A program made the translations under genes and the position numbers. From contig CAKPKZ010000016.1 in NCBI GenBank assembly GCA_934167435.1, forward strand, positions 1 to 19,321: a stretch of 19,321 nt of DNA, given 5' to 3'. How positions within the stretch are numbered: the first letter of the stretch is position 1; every line of letters begins with the position of its first letter. Below, one piece after another: positions 15,647 through 19,321 of the stretch. Source of the stretch: an uncultured Clostridia bacterium. Its GTDB lineage: Bacteria > Bacillota > Clostridia > TANB77 > CAG-508. The notes under the pieces are model-generated. The model did no database searches, was not told where the DNA came from, and worked only from the letters and a program-made list of their open reading frames with translations.

Positions 15647-16312
15647 TTATTTTTTTGAATTTCCACCTATAAAAATTGATTCTCTTTCACGCTCAATATC
15701 CTCTTTATTCCACATTACATATAGTAATGTAATATCTGGACTTTCATGGTTATACATTTTTTGAAGTGTTAATAAATTTCCTCCATTAACTATGTACATA
15801 TAGCCAAAAGTCTTTCTTAAACTATGTAATCCAAATTTGAAATCTATTCCAACTGCATCTGTTATTTTTCTACAAATTAGCCTTACATTTTGCCGTGTAA
15901 TAGGATATATAATTTTTTTTGATATTCCTTTAAATGTATCGGTTTTCTTTTGTCCCATAAATAAATAATCATTTTCCTTGAATTTATAAGTATTAACATA
16001 CTCCATGATTTCATTGTGAAGTAATTTGTTCATTCTAAAGTGTTGCCATTTTCCTGTTTTATTTTCCTTAATAGACACATATCCTTTTAGAACATCCTTT
16101 ACTTTTAATTGTAATAAATCCTCTGCCCTAAAAGCAGTATTGAAACCTATTAAAAACAAAATATAATTTCTATAAGCTTGATCTTGTTTTATTTTACTTC
16201 TTGCATGATCTTTACAATACAATAAATAATCCATCACTTGTTGTAATTGTTTTTTATCCCTTATTGGCAATGTTTTATCTTGTCCACCAGAATTTTTTAT
16301 TCTTCTAACCAT
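15647..16312 (-). CDS. Second tyrosine recombinase, catalytic core only
   Basis: A 221-residue protein with little before the catalytic domain, no arm-binding domain and at most a short core-binding part. The active-site set is complete: R62 (FNTAFRAEDLLQLKVKDV), K85 (ENKTGKW), H163-x-x-R166 (GLHSLRKTFGYM), H189 (MYNHESPDITLLY) and nucleophile Y198. The SD is AGAGGG. It lies inside the early operon, transcribed away from the true integrase, and is followed by a 331-bp non-coding region. Similar short recombinases occur in early regions of some Bacillota phages, where their substrate is largely unknown. Possibilities: resolution of replication multimers, an invertible element elsewhere, or accessory excision. 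Confidence 0.88.
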   Translation of the reverse strand: MVRRIKNSGGQDKTLPIRDKKQLQQVMDYLLYCKDHARSKIKQDQAYRNYILFLIGFNTAFRAEDLLQLKVKDVLKGYVSIKENKTGKWQHFRMNKLLHNEIMEYVNTYKFKENDYLFMGQKKTDTFKGISKKIIYPITRQNVRLICRKITDAVGIDFKFGLHSLRKTFGYMYIVNGGNLLTLQKMYNHESPDITLLYVMWNKEDIERERESIFIGGNSKK

Positions 16313-16320
16313 ATTCCCTC

Positions 16321-16560
16321 TTATTTTTTCATCTTTCGTGAATCTGAATAAATACTCATAGTTTTTAATTCTTCTTCAGAATATAATATTTCTTTTTTTG
16401 AAATTACTTTTTTAACGTTGTTAATATATTTTTTATATTTTTCTATTTGAATTTGTCTTAAATCCAACTCAGTTTGTAAACTATAGTTTTTATCTATTAA
16501 ATTCCCAATCTCCAATTTTAATCTTCTATTTTCTTTTAGTAATTTTATATATTTAATCAT
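16321..16560 (-). CDS. Small coiled-coil protein (79 aa)
   Basis: A 79-residue, highly basic protein (MIKYIKLLKENRRLKLEIGN at the start). Residues 4-40 form a strong coiled coil with heptad Leu/Ile (LLKENRRLKLEIGNLIDK), followed by a Lys-rich C-terminal half. An AGGTAGG SD-like sequence lies upstream. It sits between a putative DNA-binding protein and the recombinase, nine bases before the latter. No family recognised; it could be a partner of either neighbour. Confidence 0.65.
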   Translation of the reverse strand: MIKYIKLLKENRRLKLEIGNLIDKNYSLQTELDLRQIQIEKYKKYINNVKKVISKKEILYSEEELKTMSIYSDSRKMKK

Positions 16561-16572
16561 TTTGCTTTTTAC

Positions 16573-16812
16573 CTACCTTTTACTTATTTTTTTTAAATAA
16601 TTAATATTAATTTGAAAATAATCAACTACAAATTCCATAGGCACTAACCCCGATGGTAAAAACTTTCCTTGAGTTTCAACTTGTTTTTGAATTTGTTTTT
16701 TTATCAAATATGCTCTATTTTCCCCTACCGCCCCTATTTTCATAATATCTTTAGTAGAAGCCCATTGTGTTTCCAACAATTCAAGTAATTCTTGTGCATT
16801 CAATTTTGTCAT
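16573..16812 (-). CDS. Putative small DNA-binding (excisionase-like) protein
   Basis: A 79-residue protein, MTKLNAQELLELLETQWAST at the start. The middle, KDIMKIGAVGENRAYLIKKQIQKQ, looks like a helix-turn-helix: D-I-M-K-I-G-x-V-G-x-x-x-A is a known pattern in small phage and plasmid DNA-binding proteins. It is followed by LPSGLVPMEFVVDYFQINI, where the family has a V-P-x-x-x-V-V-x-Y-F/L segment. Size and place near the lysogeny switch would suit an excisionase or transcription factor; this is inference. The start overlaps the upstream stop (ATGA). Confidence 0.6.
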   Translation of the reverse strand: MTKLNAQELLELLETQWASTKDIMKIGAVGENRAYLIKKQIQKQVETQGKFLPSGLVPMEFVVDYFQININYLKKISKR

Positions 16813-17099
16813 TGCTTATTCAAAATATACTGTCTTACTTCATAATAAGAACATGTATATCCCTTTTCTTGATCACATTTATTAGCATATTTATCAAATT
16901 CTTTTTCATTTTGTAATAATAAAAAGATTAGAACAAAAACAATAATACTAACAACTAAAATTGTTAATAAACATCTAACCCATTTGTTAAATTTATATTT
17001 CTTTAATAAAATTTGATCTACATATTTTTTTTGATTTTCTTTAAATTTTTCTTCTGAAACAATAAGTTCAAAATCATAATCATTACTAATTTTATTCAT
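16809..17099 (-). CDS. Single-pass membrane protein (96 aa), apparent target of the antisense RNA
   Basis: A 96-residue protein. Residues 1-40 are charged (SEEKFKENQKKYVDQILLKK), residues 41-62 form a membrane helix (VRCLLTILVVSIIVFVLIFL), and the outside tail has a Cys pair (C75, C83: NKCDQEKGYTCSYYEVRQY). By the positive-inside rule the N-terminus faces the cytoplasm. A disulfide outside is possible. It is the first gene after cro, with a 51-base leader holding AGGAGG (17115-17110). A transcript made from 17919-18010 is complementary to that leader. Role unknown; early phage membrane proteins include exclusion proteins, holin-like and toxic proteins. Strict control by both CI and RNA would fit a protein harmful to the lysogen. 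Confidence 0.8.
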   Translation of the reverse strand: MNKISNDYDFELIVSEEKFKENQKKYVDQILLKKYKFNKWVRCLLTILVVSIIVFVLIFLLLQNEKEFDKYANKCDQEKGYTCSYYEVRQYILNKQ

Positions 17100-17110
17100 T
17101 TTTTATTTTC

Positions 17111-17135
17111 CTCCTATATTTTTAGTCTGCGAGAC
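17111..17135 (-). promoter_or_regulatory. Antisense RNA target site in the mRNA leader
   Basis: The minus-strand leader reads GTCTCGCAGACTAA (17135-17122), then AAAATATAGGAG (17122-17111), including most of the SD. The first part pairs with TTAGTTTGCGAGAC of the small RNA (14 bp, one G-U); the second pairs with CTCCGATATTTT (11 of 12). The target can itself fold as GTCT-CGC-AGAC, exposing CGC. Confidence 0.7.
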
Positions 17136-17146
17136 ATTTATTTTTT

Positions 17147-17174
17147 GTTACTATTCACTTTTAGTGAATGTTAA
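17147..17174 (-). promoter_or_regulatory. Third CI/Cro operator and promoter-like element at the 3' end of the Cro-like gene
   Basis: TTCACTTTTAGTGAA (17154-17168) fits the TTCAC-N5-GTGAA operator consensus. It lies within the last codons of the Cro-like gene. On the minus strand a TTAACA (17174-17169) directly precedes it and TAGTAAC follows, copying the layout of the early promoter, where TTGACA precedes operator 1. The -10 is poor, so a promoter here is uncertain. If active, its transcript would begin just at the small-RNA target leader. Confidence 0.6.
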
Positions 17175-17381
17175 TGGTAAAAAAAATTCATCTATATTAC
17201 AACCAATTGCATTTGATATTTCATTTAATCTATTTATTGGATAGTTAAAGGGATGATTTTTAATATTTTTATATGTTCTTTCTGTTACGCCAATCTTCAA
17301 GGCTAATTCACTATCATTTAAACCATATCTTTTTTGAATGGCCTTTATATTTCTTACCACTTGTTCTTCACTTGTTTCCAT
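17151..17381 (-). CDS. Cro-like repressor (XRE-type HTH, 76 aa)
   Basis: A 76-residue HTH_3/XRE protein, METSEEQVVRNIKAIQKRYG at the start. The HTH is LNDSELALKIGVTERTYKNIK (residues about 21-41), followed by PINRLNEISNAIGCNIDEFF, the usual helices 4-5. It starts the early operon and is divergent from the longer repressor, as Cro is from CI. The SD (AGGAGG, 17393-17388) is good. The last 15 bp of the gene are also an operator copy. The protein should bind the same TTCAC-N5-GTGAA sites and shift the switch to lytic growth. Confidence 0.85.
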   Translation of the reverse strand: METSEEQVVRNIKAIQKRYGLNDSELALKIGVTERTYKNIKNHPFNYPINRLNEISNAIGCNIDEFFLPLTFTKSE

Positions 17382-17403
17382 ATATTACCTCCTAACTATC
17401 TCT

Positions 17404-17432
17404 AGTTTAATTCACTCTCAGTGAAATGTCAA
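17404..17432 (-). promoter_or_regulatory. Early promoter with operator 1 in its spacer
   Basis: On the minus strand TTGACA (17432-17427), 17 bases, TAAACT (17409-17404). The spacer contains the palindrome TTCACTCTCAGTGAA (17411-17425), so a bound repressor blocks polymerase directly. The predicted start is about 17397, giving a short leader to the Cro-like gene. This promoter drives the early operon. Confidence 0.82.
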
Positions 17433-17439
17433 GCATTTT

Positions 17440-17489
17440 TTCACGAAAAGTGAAAAAATATTGTATAATAGTGAAAAAAGGTGTATAAT
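17440..17489 (+). promoter_or_regulatory. Repressor promoter(s) with operator 2
   Basis: TTCACGAAAAGTGAA (17440-17454) is a second operator, 29 bp from operator 1. Plus-strand TATAAT boxes occur at 17464-17469 and 17484-17489. The operator covers the expected -35 of the first box, suggesting autoregulation. A degenerate half-site (GTGAA, 17471-17475) follows. Which -10 is used cannot be told from sequence. Confidence 0.65.
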
Positions 17490-17511
17490 ATGTAGTGTGA
17501 GGAGGAATAAA

Positions 17512-17868
17512 ATGACAAATTATTTTCCAAAAAATATCAGTTACCTTATCGATAATGGAGAAATAAGCGTTGACACAATTCTAAAAATAACAAATCATAG
17601 TAGTCCTGGGCTTATTTCAATGTGGAAAACTGGTGAAAGAAATATAATGACAAACGATTTAATTTCGATAGCTAATTTTCTGAATTACACAATTGATGAT
17701 TTAATAAATAAAGATTTAAGCAACAAAAATACTAAATTATCAAAAAGTGAACTGGATTTATTGTATAACAAATACAAAAATATATTAACACCCGATGATG
17801 AAGAATACATTAAATTTATTATAGAAAAAAGAATTAAAGAAAACAATAAAAGTGATGATAAAGATTAA
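17512..17868 (+). CDS. CI-like phage repressor (118 aa, HTH)
   Basis: A 118-residue protein starting MTNYFPKNISYLIDNGEISV. The frame is open 17 codons upstream from a TTG, but the ATG at 17512 has a consensus SD (AGGAGG, 17500-17505, 6-base spacer), and the upstream part overlaps the promoter -10 boxes, so I use the ATG. The HTH spans about residues 18-45 (VDTILKITNHSSPGLISMWK), followed by LISIANFLNYTIDDLINKDL. The C-terminal helical part (SELDLLYNKYKNILTPDDEE, then YIKFIIEKRIKE) is typical of short repressors lacking a LexA-type peptidase. Induction must therefore be by means other than RecA self-cleavage. Divergent from the Cro-like gene. Confidence 0.85.
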   Translation: MTNYFPKNISYLIDNGEISVDTILKITNHSSPGLISMWKTGERNIMTNDLISIANFLNYTIDDLINKDLSNKNTKLSKSELDLLYNKYKNILTPDDEEYIKFIIEKRIKENNKSDDKD

Positions 17869-17875
17869 GTATAAA

Positions 17876-17900
17876 TTTAATTTAATTTAATTTAATTTAA
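17876..17900. repeat. Five tandem TTTAA units
   Basis: TTTAA repeated five times without a break, just after the repressor stop at 17868. Pure A-T; possibly a slippage-prone spacer. No function visible. Confidence 0.9.
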
Positions 17901-17918
17901 TTAAAAATTTTTAAAATT

Positions 17919-17944
17919 AAAAAAATCCCCGTATAAATACGGGG
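17919..17944 (-). terminator. Intrinsic terminator of the small RNA
   Basis: On the minus strand CCCCGTA-TTTA-TACGGGG (17944-17927), then A and seven Ts. It is the strongest terminator in the window and one of the few GC-rich spots. It is oriented for minus-strand transcripts; on the plus strand the stem is followed by TGAAAA, so it does not serve the repressor gene. Confidence 0.88.
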
Positions 17945-18010
17945 TGAAAAACCTATTAGTCTCGCAAACTAACTAAACAAAATATCGGAGATATAATGTC
18001 TTGATTTTTC
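17919..18010 (-). ncRNA. Putative trans-acting antisense small RNA of the lysogeny region (about 92 nt)
   Basis: A promoter (18046-18017) and a strong terminator (17944-17919) on the minus strand bound a stretch without a reading frame. Predicted parts: hairpin 1 ATATC-TCC-GATAT with an anti-SD loop (17994-17982); hairpin 2 TTAGT-TTGCGAG-ACTAA (17972-17956); then the terminator stem. RNA bases 39-52 (TTAGTTTGCGAGAC) and 21-32 (CTCCGATATTTT) are complementary to adjacent stretches of the leader and SD of the membrane-protein gene that starts at 17099. Pairing would give about 25 bp with a 6-base bulge on the small-RNA side. It is placed where a lysogen would express it, between repressor and integrase. 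It is not antisense in cis: its target is about 800 bases away. No homology to a known RNA family was recognised. Confidence 0.72.
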
Positions 18011-18016
18011 TATACC

Positions 18017-18046
18017 ATTATATCACGATTCTATAACAAAAAGCAA
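18017..18046 (-). promoter_or_regulatory. Promoter of the small RNA (extended -10)
   Basis: On the minus strand TTGCTT (18046-18041), 18 bases, then TGATATAAT with a perfect -10 (18022-18017) and the TGn extension. Predicted start near 18010. No CI/Cro operator overlaps it, so it should be constitutive in the lysogen. Confidence 0.78.
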
Positions 18047-18062
18047 GAAAGAGTGATAAAAA

Positions 18063-19181
18063 ATGACTGTATATCAGGAAAAAAATAAAGCTAAATGGAC
18101 AAAAGATGGAAGATCTTGGTATTACCAAGTTTATTATAAAGATCTTTTTAATAATAATATTAGAAAAAAATCAAAACTATATATAAACAAAAAAACAGCT
18201 CTCGAAGAAGAAAGAAAGTTTTTAAACACATTAAATAGATCTAGTGAAGTACCAATGTCTTTTGAAACATTAATAAATAAATTTCTAGAGTATAAAAAGA
18301 ATAAAGTTAAAATAACTAGTTATTATACATTGGTAAAAAGAATAAAAAATTTCAATTATTTCAATTCAATTAAAAAAATACAAGATTTTAATATAAATCA
18401 TTTTGAAAAATGGAAGGAAATAATAAATAATAATAATTATAAAACAACATACAAAAATAATTTGTATGTTACATTAAGATCTATTTTAAATTTTGCAATT
18501 AAAAACTATGATATGAACTTTTTAACATCCATTATGAATAAAATGAATAACTTTACAAATCCAAATGAAATAAAAGAAGAAATGCAATTTTATAGCTATG
18601 AAGAGTTCTTAAAATTTATCAATGAGGAAAAAGAATTTAAATACAAAGTTTATTTTGAAATATTATACTATTGTGGACTTCGTAAAGGAGAAGCAAATGC
18701 ATTAAATTGGAATGACATAGATTTTGTTAGAAATACAATATCAATTAACAAAAATGTTTCATTAAAAATAAAAGGCGAAAAATACAAAATACTACCTCCT
18801 AAAACATCAAAAAGTAATAGAACACTTCCGATTCCAAATATTTTAGTTGATGATCTGAAACAATTACACAAAATATACTCAACATATATGAAATTTGATA
18901 ATAATTGGTTTGTTTTTGGCGGCATATATCCTTTAGCAGACACTACAGTAAGTGAGCATAATAAAAGTAATGCGAAAAAAGCGAATTTAAAACAAATTAG
19001 AATTCATGATTTTAGACATTCGTGTGCATCATTATTAATTAACAATGGAGCAAGTATTATTGCTGTATCAAAATATTTAGGCCATGAGAATATTACAACA
19101 ACGTTAAATACATATACACATATTCTTAAAAATCAATTTGAAGATATAGTAACTAATTTAAATAACCTAAATAAAAAATAA
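18063..19181 (+). CDS. int: Phage integrase (tyrosine recombinase)
   Basis: A 372-residue integrase with full architecture. An AP2-like arm-binding N-terminus (WTKDGRSWYYQVYYKDLFNN, residues 12-31) comes first. The SAM-like core-binding domain follows (about 64-165, MSFETLINKFLEYKK). The catalytic domain has R207 (YYCGLRKGEANAL), K247 (PPKTSKSNR), H315-x-x-R318 (RIHDFRHSCASLL), H341 (KYLGHENITTTL) and nucleophile Y351. The SD is weak (AAAGAGTGATAAAAA). The stop lies 70 bases from tRNA-Cys, the usual place of int beside its attachment site. It is transcribed with the repressor direction, and its 5' region is divergent from the small-RNA promoter. Confidence 0.95.
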   Translation: MTVYQEKNKAKWTKDGRSWYYQVYYKDLFNNNIRKKSKLYINKKTALEEERKFLNTLNRSSEVPMSFETLINKFLEYKKNKVKITSYYTLVKRIKNFNYFNSIKKIQDFNINHFEKWKEIINNNNYKTTYKNNLYVTLRSILNFAIKNYDMNFLTSIMNKMNNFTNPNEIKEEMQFYSYEEFLKFINEEKEFKYKVYFEILYYCGLRKGEANALNWNDIDFVRNTISINKNVSLKIKGEKYKILPPKTSKSNRTLPIPNILVDDLKQLHKIYSTYMKFDNNWFVFGGIYPLADTTVSEHNKSNAKKANLKQIRIHDFRHSCASLLINNGASIIAVSKYLGHENITTTLNTYTHILKNQFEDIVTNLNNLNKK

Positions 19182-19213
19182 CACATAATTCACACGTAAT
19201 TCTTCTAAAATAT

Positions 19214-19241
19214 TAAAAAGTCCTTATAAAATAAGGACTTT
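19214..19241 (-). terminator. Intrinsic terminator between integrase and tRNA-Cys
   Basis: AAAGTCCTTAT-AAA-ATAAGGACTTT is an 11-bp stem (19217-19241). On the minus strand it is followed by TTTTTAATA, making it the terminator of the tRNA transcript. On the plus strand it ends in CTTTCATTC, so it may also stop integrase transcripts less efficiently. Confidence 0.85.
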
Positions 19242-19251
19242 CATTCTAATT

Positions 19252-19300
19252 TGGAGGGGCTAACCAGATTTGAACTGGTGATGAGGGTGTTGCAGACCCG
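19252..19300. other. Presumed prophage attachment site (3' half of tRNA-Cys)
   Basis: The 3' end of the tRNA faces the prophage, and the integrase ends 70 bases away. Tyrosine integrases of this type commonly use a tRNA 3' half as the identity core, so the phage restores the tRNA. The boundaries cannot be set because the other end of the prophage, which should hold a repeat of part of this sequence, is outside the window. Confidence 0.6.
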
Positions 19301-19321
19301 TGCCTTACCGCTTGGCTATAG
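19252..19321 (-). tRNA. tRNA-Cys (GCA), 5' end cut by window edge
   Basis: The minus strand reads, from the window edge, CTA-TA-GCC-AAGCGGTAA-GGC (rest of acceptor, D arm), an anticodon arm with CTGCAAC holding GCA, then the T arm ACCAG-TTCAAAT-CTGGT, acceptor TAGCCCC, discriminator T and an encoded CCA (19254-19252). A U73 discriminator with GCA anticodon is diagnostic for Cys. Only about four 5' acceptor bases (expected GGGG) are outside the window. Confidence 0.96.

Noticed and set aside
17115..17137. Seven-codon leader frame (ATG TCT CGC AGA ...) ending in the SD of the membrane-protein gene
   Set aside because: No SD before it; the same bases are better explained as the antisense target.
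17461..17511. TTG start giving the CI-like repressor 17 extra residues
   Set aside because: The ATG at 17512 has a perfect SD; the extension would overlap both TATAAT boxes and has no SD.
17919..18010. Small RNA as a type I antitoxin for a toxin in cis
   Set aside because: Nothing is encoded on the opposite strand; the complementary site is 800 bases away at a 96-residue protein. Kept only as an alternative view of the target.
1..19321. CRISPR array or mobile insertion sequence
   Set aside because: No regularly spaced repeats with unique spacers and no transposase or terminal inverted repeats seen.
1..19321. Alternative genetic code (TGA as Trp), suggested by the extreme AT content
   Set aside because: Genes use TGA as a stop (terminase small subunit, the 137-aa regulator), and Trp is encoded by TGG at conserved positions.

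Overview
The window is the right-hand part of an integrated temperate siphovirus genome (prophage) in a very AT-rich, low-GC Gram-positive host (Bacillota-like). TGA is used as a stop and TGG for Trp, so the standard code applies. Ribosome binding sites are strong AGGAGG types. The right edge is a host tRNA-Cys gene (anticodon GCA) running off the window. The prophage lies against the 3' end of this tRNA, with its integrase next to it. The left edge cuts through a tail-lysin gene, so fibres, lysis genes and the other attachment site lie outside.

Layout, read right to left in the direction of most phage transcription. (1) 19,252-19,321: tRNA-Cys and presumed attachment site. (2) 17,100-19,181: the lysogeny switch. 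It holds the integrase (+), a CI-like repressor (+), a Cro-like repressor (-), TTCAC-N5-GTGAA operators, and a small antisense RNA gene (-) between repressor and integrase. (3) 12,611-17,381: the early operon. It holds a membrane protein that is the apparent target of the small RNA, a DNA-binding protein, a second catalytic-core-only tyrosine recombinase, a 331-bp non-coding stretch, a winged-helix protein, a DnaD-like replisome organizer with apparent origin iterons inside its gene, an ArpU/DUF1492-type late regulator, and small proteins, two of them under 40 residues. (4) 1-12,577: the late operon. It starts at an extended -10 promoter followed at once by a hairpin with a T-run, then HNH endonuclease, a probable cos region, terminase small and large subunits, portal, S78 protease, HK97-fold capsid, four connector/tail-completion proteins, major tail protein, tail chaperone with a -1 frameshift, tape measure with 11-residue repeats, Dit and tail endopeptidase.

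How it fits together: CI would bind the operators and shut the early promoter, whose -35/-10 spacer is exactly one operator. Lytic development would run through the replisome organizer to the ArpU-like protein, which should switch on the late promoter. HNH, terminase and cos package DNA into an HK97-type head joined to a non-contractile tail.

The most unusual item is the small RNA (about 17,919-18,010, minus strand). It has its own extended -10 promoter, two hairpins and an intrinsic terminator. Two segments are complementary to the leader and Shine-Dalgarno of the first gene after cro: 14 bp with one G-U, then 11 of 12 bp over the SD. This looks like an RNA-based second layer of immunity or lysogeny control, comparable in principle to P1 c4 or P4 CI RNA, in a Gram-positive prophage.
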